30,601 nt of DNA from assembly GCA_964200185.2 (NCBI GenBank), contig CAXNAD020000088.1, positions 1 to 30,601 of the forward strand, read 5' to 3'. This document shows positions 1-12,700 of this stretch, piece after piece. Each line of letters starts with the position of its first letter. The first letter of the stretch is position 1. Under the pieces are notes generated by a model. It was not told where the DNA came from, searched no databases, and saw only the letters and a program-made list of their open reading frames with translations. A program made the translations under genes and the position numbers. This stretch comes from Choristocarpus tenellus KU-1152 (lineage: Eukaryota; Phaeophyceae).

Positions 1-609
1 CCAAAATTACATCAAAATCACAACATTGGATTTTGTCCCCAAATGGATGAGGCCATACCCTCTAAGATACTTTGGCTCATATTGGTATATGAACTAGTGG
101 ATGAAGAGTGGAGACCTAATATGGAGCTAGCTCTGGGGCTGTGCTTTTGTGGAGGGTTAGGGGTGATCTTCTGTTTTTTTGTGTTCAAATTTATTGTTAC
201 AGAGATGACCTCCTGCTACTGCTCTGGTGGTACTTTGTACTACTCCAGTACTTGGTCTTTGATATATACACTCTCATGGTGCTTGAGTAGGCCGAGAGAA
301 GCATGTATTTATGCAGGTGATGGTTCTAGACTATGATTCAGTTTGTGATTTGATTGCATTCAAGATATGATGGAAGGTGATGAATTAAAGCATGTTTACA
401 CTGGATTCTGCCTGGATACTTTGTTCACTTCAGTATTCTCCTAGTATCTTTTTATAGTTAAGGTTCCTCTTTCACGTACAATGCCTTGGTGTTTGGGGTC
501 TGCTTGTGGGTAAATGTGGAATGAACCAATGGTCACGTGATGCATGGGAAGTCATGAAGGATTGCTCTCCTCATTGCCAATTGACCTTGTAGTTTGTGTT
601 TGCATGCAG
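1..609. other. Presumed KNTC1 intron upstream of first visible exon
   Basis: No exon matching the ROD block expected before VDGQLAMGY was found here. A 97-residue open frame at 43-336 is Cys/Phe-rich, matches nothing I know and is probably chance. The stretch ends in the acceptor sequence tgcatgcag at 601-609. Confidence 0.5.
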
Positions 610-731
610 GTGCTGTCCTCAAAGCATGTAGATGGGCAGCTGGCCATGGGCTACATGCTGTCACTACCCACAGAGATGGCGTTCTCCACCTTCCGCCGTA
701 CACTGCAACTGTCTAATGATGACTTTGATAG
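610..731 (+). CDS. KNTC1: KNTC1 exon 1 of window
   Basis: Acceptor tgcatgcag precedes GTG at 610; donor is AG|GTGATG at 732. Enters in phase 0 and leaves in phase 2. It encodes VLSSKHVDGQLAMGY and SNDDFDR, aligned with the human VDLDLALGYC region. Confidence 0.88.
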
Positions 732-3700
732 GTGATGACTTACATGGGAAGAGAGAGGACAGGTATTACTCTTCAGCACAGTGATGGATTGGTTGTGGTT
801 GATCACTGATGGAATGTGATATATGTGATATATGAGTAGCTAATAGGGTGTAGTCAGGTACAAACAAGTCTGGTGGCAATATTCCAGGGCTCTGCACCCT
901 CAATTGTCGCACCCTCCGCCCCCTACCACTACCTCAGAATGAGCACAATGGCGATTGTGGGTAAGGCCACCGCTAGTGCGTGGGGACAGGAGGACCTGCT
1001 TCGCCAATTTGCTGCACTGGGCAATAACGCTCACTGGTGGCATGTCTTCACCAGCCTTAAGATTCCATTTGACAACACCAGGTGTCTATGTACTTCATCT
1101 TCTCCCCCTTGCTACTCCCTTGCCCGATCATCCTCAGATTGCTTCCACTATGTGTTCCACTCACACCCTTACCTCTGTTGTGCATTGCCTTTTATTTTTA
1201 TAATGACAAATATACCATGAAGTAGTCCTATATGGTACTACTAACTACTACTGTTTCACGACTGTTACTATTCAAATATTTGATGCACTCAATTCTCAAC
1301 CTCATTTTTCTTTTTCTTGTGTGTCGTTTTTTTTCTGTTCCTGCCATCATTAACAGAACTTTAAAGCCTCTTAATGCCAAATATTTCTAAATAATCTATT
1401 CTAAAACAATATACTGCATATAGTTAACCACCAAACTTAGCATGTATGGAGTAGTTGGTTGTCTCCCTTGTGCACACTCTCTAAACCTTACACTGGTGGA
1501 CTAAAACAAATCGCTTGAGAAAGGATTAATAGACTTAGTAGGTAGGACTGCTAGGCAGTATGTGAATTAGAGGGAAAAATGATTACCACTAACCGCTGCA
1601 AAAAGTGTCTTGTTGAATTAGAGGAACAACATAAGGGGACAACTGAACCACTTGCAACAATATAAGGCAAACACTGAGTACCTTGCAATGTCAACAACTT
1701 CTCTCACTGTTGTTGCTATACCACTTTCTTGATAATTATAATAGTAAGATATTGACTAACTGAGATGTCACACAAACACTTGTATACCCCTCTTTCTAGT
1801 ATTCCTCCACTGTCTCCTCCTTGACTAATTCCCTCACTGTCCTTGAACCGGTTTACTCTGTTCATCCCCCCCCATCGGCTTTGACTAATTCCAAAGGTTC
1901 ACACAGGAGAAGGCAAACATGCAATACAAGGCAAACATACAGTACCACCGGACTTTGGCCCGCTCTCTCCTAGAGATGTCCAGGGGAGACCTACCCCTAA
2001 CAATGGAATACTGTGAACAGTATGGAGTGGGGAAGGCCTTCCCTTGCATCTTGTTCTTGGAGCAGCAACTGGGCCTTCCCCGAACATCTCCTCAGGATCT
2101 GTCCTATCAGGTGAGGAGGATGGGAGTGGGGGTAGGGGGTGAGTGATTTAGGGCACTTTTTGACCAAATGGAGACACTTCGAGGTGTGTATCAAGTCTAT
2201 CCTGTACCAGAATGAGTGATGGTATTTTAGGATTGTGTGAAATTCTTGTTCATTGTAGGCATTCTGCTGATGTCACACCATAGACATTCCTGGTCAAAAA
2301 ATATTTCGCAGCAAACTTTTTCTATGGGATACGATATTTGTCTTCAAATTGTTCTGGTGTTATTATTTTTATTATTTTTCCCACTGGTCTTATCGGAGGG
2401 GTCCATAGCCCATGATGAAAAGGTGATGCAAGTGAGAATGTCCAATCGCTGAACAAATATAACAAAAGAGGAAACTTGATGTACCTATGAGGGCCAGCCA
2501 AGACCCAGACATTGATCACAAATCGTAGTATTCTATTTGTACCTCAATATTAATGCTACAAATATTAGTACCCAAAAGCTGACAGGAAATCGGTGATGCT
2601 GCCAGTGTCAACAATCTGTGACAGGTTGTACAGAATAAAATAGAAAATGGGGTCTAATCCCATCCATTAATCCAAACACCACTCACCACACATACCCTAA
2701 GATTAAGAGAGACCAATGAGAAAGCACCACTCAAGAGGTTGTGGTGAGTGTTCTTCGTGTGACCTTGTGTCTACTCTTAATCTTATGCTGTACAGTACGA
2801 CTACACAACTCACTTGCATCAAGTACTAGTTGCTTTTCTGTAAGTCGCACATCACATACCACCATGGTTACTGTTTGTGTTAGTGTTCTGCCCTTGTATG
2901 CCTCCCCTTGATCATGATGAAATTGCTCAAGATTGTCTTGCACCAGTGCTTCTCCTGTCCACCCCGCCTCTTTGCTCTATCTTGAAGTTCCCCCAATATG
3001 AACGCAGTGGTTAGTGGCTCATACACCACATGTATACCTGATGTAGCACCATAGAGATCTCTCTCCATCATTGGAACCGTTAAACCCATTTACTGCTTCA
3101 GAAACATGCAAGGCACGGAATACTCCACAAGTATTGCTTGTTCAATCAAACTCTTTAGTTTTGCAGGATATTTTCATTGGTTATTCTGTCAATAAGACGT
3201 GAAAAACGAAAATCTGAGTTCGTTTTGCTGCTCCCTCTTCACCCTAGCACCTGATTAGTTTAGTACTAAAGTAGACACTAAATAGTTGTCAGAGAGAGAG
3301 AGAGAGAGAGAGAGGGCTATGAACAGGCTGTGATGGTTTGAGTAGACAAAGTCTTCTAGGTGATGATCTATGCATGTTAATAGCAAGAGGTGTCACGTAG
3401 CTTGCATTGTAGTTATCTCACACCACTTGGAAATGACCCAGAGCACCTCCGCAGTCCATTGTGCACTATTACTAGAGCAGAAGCGAACTAGGCCAAGTCA
3501 GGGCAATCTCTGTGGTATCCAGTTGTTGTCCTAAACTGGTACCAGATGTATCTTTGATGAGTACTTTGATCCCTTCTGCCCCTTAAGGTTTTTCCTACCC
3601 CCTTTCTCAGCCCCTTCCCCTCCAGCAGTTCTCCAGTTGGCAATGACCTTGGCATCATGTTCCCACTTGCATCCCCAACTCCCCCACCCCCCAACCATTG

Positions 3701-6700
3701 CCATTATTTTTGTTTGTACAAGGAACGTGTCCTATCAGTGCTGCCCTCTGTGGAAGGGCATTACCTTGTCCGAATTCTTGTTCACATGCTGGATGGTAAG
3801 AGGGTGGACAACCGGGATTATGAACGCTTGGTGTTTATTCATGAGCTACTGCTATCCGATGAGTGCCAGGCAAGGGTTTTGTTAGTTTTAAGGTAGAGAT
3901 ATGGTTGTGACAGTTGCAACGCTGTGTTATTGTGTTATTGTATTAGGAGGAGGTACACTGTATCTTTGTAGCTTCAATGCTCAATGCCACTGTATACTGT
4001 GTCTTTGTAGCTTCAATGCCCAATGCCAGTACACTGTATCTTTGTAGCTTCAATGCTCAATGCCACTGTATACTGTGTCTTTGTAGCTTCAATGCCCAAT
4101 GCCAGTACACTGTATCTTTGTAGCTTCAATGGTCAATGCCAGTACACTGTATCTCTTTACACTGTATCTTTGTATCTTTGTATCTCTTTCTCCTTCTCCT
4201 CCTTCGTTTTCTCTTCTCCAAGCACTTGCTATTTCCATCCCCTGGTGATGTGTGACCCTCTCCTGTCTTTGACCACTCTCTACCACAGAGGCACATGGAG
4301 GGAGGGGAAGAGGACAGGGAGCGTTGGGAGGATCACCTTTTAGTCCTGGACATCCTCAAGGCCTACAGCAGCCCCTTCCCTCTGGGAGAAGATGGGAAAC
4401 CACTTGGGGAAGATGTGTGCCGTGGCAAGGCAAGGATGAAGGGGACTTGATATGTTTGTGTTTGAATCTGTGTATCTTTAATGGTGTCGCCTCTTAATGT
4501 CTATGGAAATGTCACCCAAAAGAATCGAATGGGTATGGAAATAACACTAGAGAATGAAAAGTACACTGAGATTCTTCTTAATCTATAGAAAATAAAAAAT
4601 ATAAAAATAACTGATTTGTATTCTGATTTTTGCTTTAGCGTCAGGAAGCAAGTACCTACACAAGCGTACAGTGGTTGCCTTATCCATTAGACATTGTGTA
4701 TATCCATTAGATATTGTGTATATCCATTAGATATTGTTTATATCCATTAGATATTGTGTATATCCATTAGATATTGTAGCGTCATGTGCTAAACTTGAAA
4801 CAACAAGATGGTAAGTAAGGCAATAGCATGTTTTTGAAGCATTTTCATTGAAATTTTGGGATGTGTTGGTGCATCCACAACAATAATATTTTTTTTCTTT
4901 TGGAGGACTTGTCAGTTGTGAGTTGTCGGTTACAACTTGTCAGTTATGAAAAAACAAAGAGTAATTAAATGCATAGACAAACAAACATATAGTCAAAGTA
5001 AGAGAGAGGTATCCTCAGTTGCATTTTAAGATTCCTGGCTAATGTGTCCAAACTTTGACTTTAAAAAAAATCAAGTGCGTATAGGATATATTTCTCCCAA
5101 ATTCTGTTGAAAATGATTAAACAATGGAGAAATCAAACCTCTCAAGTCAAACTTAGCAATTTATCCATATAAGTAAATAAATATGGGTAAATTGCAAAAG
5201 ATTGAAAAACTGACTTGTACTGCAAAACAATCAAAAACTGGTTACCTATTGTTTGCCTTAACTCTTAGAGTTAAGGCAAAAACGTAAATAACAGAAGGCA
5301 AATGAGCCATATGTAGCACAAGAAAAATTGCATGGTATGCCTATAGTTTTTATTTTCAGGCACCTACTTTTTTTTCACTGCAATAATTATTTTTTAATTT
5401 CATTCATTTTGTGTGGAGATGGGATTCAACTCTGTTATCTTAGCTGATTGGTTCAAAGCAATATGACCTCTCTGAAAAACCAATCAAAACAAATCTCTAT
5501 TTTATTTTTTATTGTTAATTCTCCGTAGTAGTTGGTTAATTTAAACGGATCTGAATCTTGGGTTCATTCCAGTGTTTACAGCCCTTGGGGGGTTTGCTTG
5601 ATAATATGTTTCTTGTCTTGCGTCCGACTCCATCAGAGAAAAGGCAAGGGTTATATTGAAACTCTTGCAATACTTCCCTATTTCTGACACTACCTTGATG
5701 ATAATTACCTAATTGTAGTTGAACAATGCCTAGTATAGTCCTGTTATGGTTATAGATCATATTACAACAACTCACTGTAACTAAGTTAACTCAAATTCTG
5801 TCTTGTGTTGGTTGTGTTCCACCACTCACTGCCTTCCCCCACAGGGCTTATATCTGCAAATATCTTGGGTCATCCCCACTACATTGCTTTTTCGAAATAT
5901 AAAGCTTGACCAAATGCTTTAATCGTGATTGCACACCCCAACATTAGAAAGCAGTGTTCTAACAAGGCAATGTGCCCATTTATGAGTCGCTACTGTATTC
6001 ACTTCATGTTCCCGATTAATGTTGGCCTGATGTTGATGTTAGTTACTTGCTGATTACATTTAGTGCTTCTACTGTTGTGGATAGTAGCGAGGCAGCTCTT
6101 ATTGAGTGTGTTACAGACATCACCACCGTCCAGTTTAGATTGATGTGAAGTGTTGATGAATGTGAGTCAGTTCTCTGTTCTGTTTGTGTCCTTGACCGAT
6201 CCTTTTCATGTTTGGTTGATTTCATTCTGTCAGTTAGTACAGTCCCTCACATCAGTTTGTGAGTGTTGAGATGTTTCTAATAGGAATGTTTGTCACAAGT
6301 TGCTTGGAGAAGAATCTATAATGATGTTGGGATGGCGATGTGTATAATGGAAACACACACACAATCCTTGTTGTGTGCCAGAAGAGAAGTTCAAGTCCTT
6401 GAACACTGGCATATGGTGTGTGAGGTATGGACTGGACCAATCGACAGAATGAAATAACCAAATAGAACAAGGATGGTGTAACTGACAGAATGAAATCGAC
6501 CAAATAGAACAAGGATGGTGTAACTGACAGAATGAAATCAACCAAATAGAACAAGGATGGTGTAACTGACAGAATGAAATTAACCAAATAGAACAAGGAT
6601 GGTGTAACAGACAGAAAGAAATCAACCAAATGAAAAAAGGATGGTATAACCGACAGAACTGATCGGATCTGCAACAATAGTGCACTGATGCAACTGAACA

Positions 6701-9700
6701 ACAGTAAAACTGAAGAGTGACAGGTAGGCAGGTCTGGAACAAAATCAAACTGAGATAGAACTGAGGTGTCGTATGGACCTTGTTTTTTGACAATCAAACT
6801 GAGGACCATTACTGCCCCATTCAGTAGTTACAGTTACTACATCTATTGGTATTGATAATAGCTACTACATTTATTGGTATTGATAGTAGTTACTACACCT
6901 ATCGGCGTTAATAGTAGATGCTGCGCATGGTGATAATTTTGACGGGTAATGCACAACCTGTGGGAAATGATTAACTTCGTGGAATGTTCCCAAATAGGAT
7001 GGGTGTGATTTGAAATTGACAAATTTGTGATGTTGTAGACGCATTAGGTGCTGTGGGTTAACAGATTGAGGTGGTATTTTGAAGTGTAAGCGTGACTTCC
7101 TTGCTAAGGTTGTGAGGTTTGTTTGCATATCTGCAGTATCATGGTGTAAATGGACAAAGTTTGAGAATACATGTATGTAAATGTTTTTTGTTGAGAATGC
7201 CGGCATGACAGAGCCAAAAGAGTCATACTGGCAATAGCTTTTTTTTTTCCTCAAAAATTGAGAAGAAAAAAAAATATCCCACCAATCACACAAGATTTTT
7301 TTCTAGGGATTTATGGTGGACTGGGTAGCTGTGATCGGGCATTGTTGGACACAAGACAACTTGTAAGGGGATTTTTTCAAGGGCCAAACCACAGTCATAA
7401 CAGGTCTTTTGTGACTAGGGTGTGGGACAGGTTGGGCAAGATGTCGTTTGAAAGTATGGTTAAGGGGTGTGGCAGGTGTAAGATTGGTCGAGCTAAAGTG
7501 ATGGGTTGTGCATGGAATATGAATTGTTATGATACTTCCTCCGTGACACATGTTATTGAGCAGCAGTTTGGACACAAGTTATGCTGATCACAAGGCTAGC
7601 CCCAATGCAAGTGGCACAAAAAAACGTATCGGTGCCGGCCTGGGTAAGATATTTTTTATATTTTCAAGACAGCAGGCTGGGGCTTAAGAAAATGTCAAGA
7701 GAATGGACCGCAAGCCAGGTCGGTGGAAAACAATAAAAATAAAGCCTGTACTTTTCAATTCTATTTTTTTTCAAGTGCCTCAATACTTGACCACTAACCA
7801 GGAATGGGCAGTCCTTAGTGCTAACATTAATGTTCCAAACTATTTTTGATCCTAACTCTGCAGCTCTCTCTAAATTTGTATTGTGTTGTATGTCATACAA
7901 TATAATGTACAAGATGCAAACTTTGAAGTGATATTTTCTACTTCGCTTTTCCTAATTATGCCACATTATGCCTCACAAGCATGCTCATCATACTGCAATG
8001 CTCATAGCAAAGACAAAAATCAACCATCAGTCATCCATGGCACATGACAGGACAGTGTAGGTGTGTCTGGAGGTTATGAGATTGACTCCCGGGTGGAGAT
8101 GGTGTATCTTAGGCGGTTACCTTTTGGTGTGCTCGTAGCTGACCCGTGGTCGGTGCTGGAGCCACAGCTGAGAACAGCCACACTGGCAAAGCTGGTACCC
8201 CTTGCAGGTAGTGCATGATGTATGGTGTATGAGGTACTGCACTATACTCTACTGACATACTTGTTACGTTGTTAATTCAATAGTGAATGTAACGGGCTGT
8301 GTCTAAAATGGATTGAAGTATGCTGGTACAAACTTGAGCACCATTTCTTTTGTGGTAGGTGTAAATTGAACTGTGTATGACTATTGTTTTTTATTATATT
8401 TTCCTCTGGTGTTTCCTCTGGTGTTCTTTATTGCAAGTATAAGAAGAAGACTGATTGCTTTGTGGGTGTCAAGCAATCGTGTTCTCACCTGCTGTAATTT
8501 TGTATTTTTTTATGTCCTTTGTTGATATGTTTGCAAAAAATACAATGCTTCGAGGTATATTAAATAATAGAATTTAAATAATAGAATATTCTGTGTAGAC
8601 TGAATACATTGCTTTTGCTTGCTGATGCCAAGATGGTGAAGCTATAAAGCACTCTTATGCCTTACATGCATTCTAAATCTCCATAATGAGAGAGTCTTGA
8701 CCTTCCCCCCCTTCCCAGACCTACTTTACACTGTTACCTTCAACTGATAACTAACCCTAGCCGTAACCCTAACACCCACTACTTGTGCTGCCGTCTTGAA
8801 CCTACCTCAATTCCTGTTGTATAACCCTAACCCTAATTCCTGTTGTATACACAACTCTCATGCAGATCCACTGGGACTGAATGTGGCAGATTTCTACTCC
8901 AAGCTGGTTAAGATCATGGTCCTAGAAGGGACATCCACACCCCTTTGTCGTGAATCTACAGCTACTCTCACTCCTGTTCCAGCCTACTCTCCATTGAGGC
9001 CATGGATAGCAAAGATCAAGTGCAGCAGGACAGCTTGCATGACTGCACAATGGGTAGCTGCCAGGATGGGGAGGTGGGTATATAGGGTGTATTCCTATCC
9101 CTAACCCTAACCCTTATTGTGACGGTTGCATTGAATTGACAGCAACTTGTGTGTAGCCCTTACCCTTAACTTGCCAAGCGATGCACGGAAGTTCTTTTGA
9201 TTGTAACCGCATTGGTTTCCAACACACATACCCTCACATCGACATAAACATACAATGAAGATAATAACACACACATACATAGACTGGACTATGCATGGTG
9301 TACCTTGGATAAACATGCTGACTGCTCTCTTTTAGTGAATTTCTTAAACATTTTCGTTCTGTTTCTTTGCTTTCTTTTTTTTAAGACTATGAAATGTGAC
9401 CTGTACTCAAAAGGAATCTTCTTTTGCCGTCAAGATTCCAAGAGGGTCATAGCTCAATGACCAGTACAACAGTTACGAGTCATTCCCCACCCCTACCTCC
9501 ACCCCCTCACAACATATGGAAGAAAAACAATAACAAAGTAGCTTGACTCTGCTATCATTCCTCTACTTGTTATCCACAATCCACCTTCTATGTAAGAATA
9601 TTCTTGGGTAGCTTCTCATGTAGGTCCTTGACAACACCTTACATTGCTTCTACCAAAATCAACAAAATCTCCCTATTGTAATACCTTATGTGAGTAGCTG

Positions 9701-12700
9701 GAACACAGTAGTGTGAGTTGAATGCCCCACTAACCAGTTTGTGCTTCAGCAATTGTTCTACTCAAACTACACCAACTCGCCCTGGCTTGGATATATGTGT
9801 AGTGTGTAGTCTGTTGTCCTATGTACAGCCAACTCTTACACAACAAGCAGCTTCCAAATTGGGAGTGTATCCTCAATAAGATTTCAAGCTTTATCCAAAC
9901 TTACATTCAACTGCATCCCTCTCCACTTTCATCAAATATGTTCCAATCCACTTTCACTGTGCAGTGAACAGGACCGTCTGGAGGCTCTGGAGGCTGCCAT
10001 TGCCAGTGGGAGGAGGGCAGTGAGCTTGCAAGCACCACTAGATGAGGCATGTTCTGGCAGCAGAGGGCGGGGAGGGGGGGGAGGGGGGATATGTGAGACT
10101 GAGTGACTTTTTGAGGTGGTGGAAGATAACTATTGGTTGGATGGTCGTTTTGGTGCAATTGCAATGACCCTTTTCTTACTGGACCTGTATTTGAAATAGG
10201 GTCTGATACTGCCTGGGGAAGCAAGGGGGGGTGCGGAGGAGGTTGTATGTCAGCTGTCAGTGCTTTATTCTCCTTCTGGAAGGCACCTTCCAAAAAAGTA
10301 TCAACTTTCATAGGTTGCTCCATTTTTTCCAGCCTATACTGCTGCAGCATCCCATTCAATATAGAATATAAGGATATGGATGGACTGCTGTGTTAGGTGT
10401 TAGTTATGATTAAAATTAGGATATGTTATTATTAAATTCCACACAAGCATGAGCATGTTTCTGTGTTTACTTTCCACTCACCCTTCCCCACCTTACATTT
10501 GACCTGTCTTTAGTTGTTATGATTGTAAGGCCGTAGACACTTCAAGTACAGTAGCAATAGCCTGACAACATTGACAAGACATGGTTTGACAACATTGTTA
10601 GAATTACCAAGAATACCAAACCTACAACATTTCCAGTGTTCAAAACCCCACCTCCAAGACTTCAAAAATGCAAAATCCTCCCACTTATTTATCCATCTAG
10701 TCAGTAGTGGCGGGAGAACTATCAACTACACCATGAACATGTCGTGACTCTCTACTGCAAGGCTTATCAATATCACTCCCTCCTCACCTCTTCCTTACTC
10801 ACTACTTCTCTGTTATGGCATCGCCTTCTCAGGATGAGAAAACCTCACCTGTTATTACACTATTGGCAATGGCGGGATTGACTGATGATGATGAACAGAC
10901 AGACCTTTCTGACGGAGGGGAAGACCAACTTGACAGGGGTGGGGGAACACAACTCACAGGAGCTCAAGTCCTGGAGAAGTTGGAAAGGAGGGCTACACGA
11001 GTTCAAGACAGCATGGTTGTGAGGGATAGCCTGGGGGACGATGTACTTGACCGCTTGGCACCATACTTCTCATCCAGGTGAGTTGTGTTTGTGTTGTGTT
11101 TGGTATGTCTTGGAGTTTCCTAACATTTTGTAGGATTTCTGTTTGAGTGTGTGTGTGTCTCTGCATTGGAAGGTGTGTGCTTGTTGTCTGCATTGGAGAG
11201 TATTGTTGCACTCTCCTCAGCCCCCCAAACACTTACAAGTATGCTTCAGGTCTTTGTTGCCCTTGTCCTAGATACCTTTACGTTTTCAGTGTAATACTAT
11301 GGCCATCACTACTATAGCCATCAGTAATACATGCATCGCTGTTCCAGAGTTATTCCTGAAAGCAACTTGTATCCCAACTTGAAACATTTTTGTAGTTACA
11401 ATATCCATGTGCTTGTATCCTATCCAAGGTCTCAGAGAGTTGCACTCCCTTGTATGACAATTCTTTCACTTGTTGTTGTGGTGGTTGAGGTTCATCATTT
11501 GAAGCATATGCTGCTAAAATCTGTAGCACCATAGGGCCAAGTGTAAGCACCTCCCTTTGATACTCCTGTCTTACTATGCTCTATTGACACTCCATGCCAT
11601 GTGTTGCCCCTGTGATTTTGTCCCAATATCTTTTACTGTGATATCTCTATCTCTTTCTCTTTCTCTCCCGGTAATTGTGGACATTATTTGTGTGACTGAG
11701 CACACCTTGCATTGATTCCTCCTCATTTCCCACCACTACTACTACCACCACCACCACACTTTGTATGTACTCAATAAGTCATCTCAATATACCAATCTCA
11801 ACTACTTTCCACTTTGTTCATTACAGTATTCAATAATTAACCTTGAAGTTTAATTAAGCGTAGCCCATGTTTCACAAGAAACAAACACACCTTCCCTTAC
11901 GGCAATATATCTGATGCCCTATGCCTCCTACCCCTCCCTCTCTTCTACTCCCTTGTGGCCAATCAGCTGTGAAGATCTCTTGTCCCATATGCTGATGATT
12001 GCGGCAGAGGACGCCACAGACCGTGCCCTCAACCCTCCCTGTACACACAAGGTGAATTCCAACAATGTCCCAGTTTCAGGACTTGCTAGGGCACCCCACT
12101 CCACCGTCTCAGCTTTCTCCTCTCAACCAAATGCACCCTGGCCTTCAAATAGAGAAATGAATTCAATGGGAGGGGCGGCAGGGTCTGGGGGCTTGGCGGG
12201 GACAAGGAATGTTGGAGATGGCAGCATGGCAGAGTTCAGAGAGGCAGCTTCTAGGGCTACCCGTGCTGCAAAGAAGGTGTCATCTCTGAGAGGGTTTGCA
12301 ATTCGTGACTTGGATAAACTGCGACATCGCCTCACTCAGGAGTGGATCTTCCAGCCAAGGGCAGTGATGAGAAATACAGGCAATGGGCGAGGGGGAGTGG
12401 GGAATCTACTTGGGGATGATGGAGGAGTGGGGGGGACTGCATTTGTGAAGGATACTCGTGAAGTGAGTCAATATTTCCGGGTAGGGTTGGGAGTGGTGAG
12501 GAGGGTGTGTCTAAGTGGGTTATGTTGACTAGTGACAAATGCATAAATGAAGACAAATCATTTGTGGATTTTAAATTGTTCTTGGGGTTACCTTTACATT
12601 GATAATCAAAAGAAAAAGATAGCACCACTTAGTACTGTGTTTCATTGCTGGTTGCAGCCTCTACCTGCAAGCGCACTTGTGTCTTCTCACAATATGCTTT

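Larger units (their letters stand above)
2111..3722. other. KNTC1 intron 3
   Basis: This 1.6 kb intron holds an antisense LINE tail (about 2731-3089), a GA microsatellite (3291-3315) and otherwise no supported feature. It ends in tttgtttgtacaag before exon 4. Confidence 0.75.
4430..8050. other. KNTC1 intron 5 (3.6 kb)
   Basis: Large intron with four tandem or inverted repeat features listed separately and no recognised gene. Open frames at 6252-6809 (minus, generated by a minisatellite), 6871-7293 (minus) and 7258-7587 (plus) match no family I know. Confidence 0.75.

Noticed and set aside
43-336. 97-residue plus-strand frame at the window start as a KNTC1 exon
   Set aside because: It does not resemble the ROD block expected there and has no matching splice sites; Cys/Phe-rich composition suggests chance.
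4681-4780. Five evenly spaced 20-bp units as a CRISPR array
   Set aside because: Units are directly head to tail with no unique spacers, in an intron of a eukaryotic gene.
6252-6809. 185-residue minus-strand frame as a membrane protein gene
   Set aside because: The hydrophobic repeats come from a 42-bp minisatellite whose length keeps frame; no start, splice or homology support.
9107-9316. Minus-strand frame in KNTC1 intron 7
   Set aside because: Short, no homology, and the region is a normal intron of the plus-strand gene.
10815-11081. ATG at 10815 as the start of a separate gene
   Set aside because: The ATG lies 18 bases upstream of a good acceptor that joins in phase, and the peptide continues the ROD alignment on both sides.
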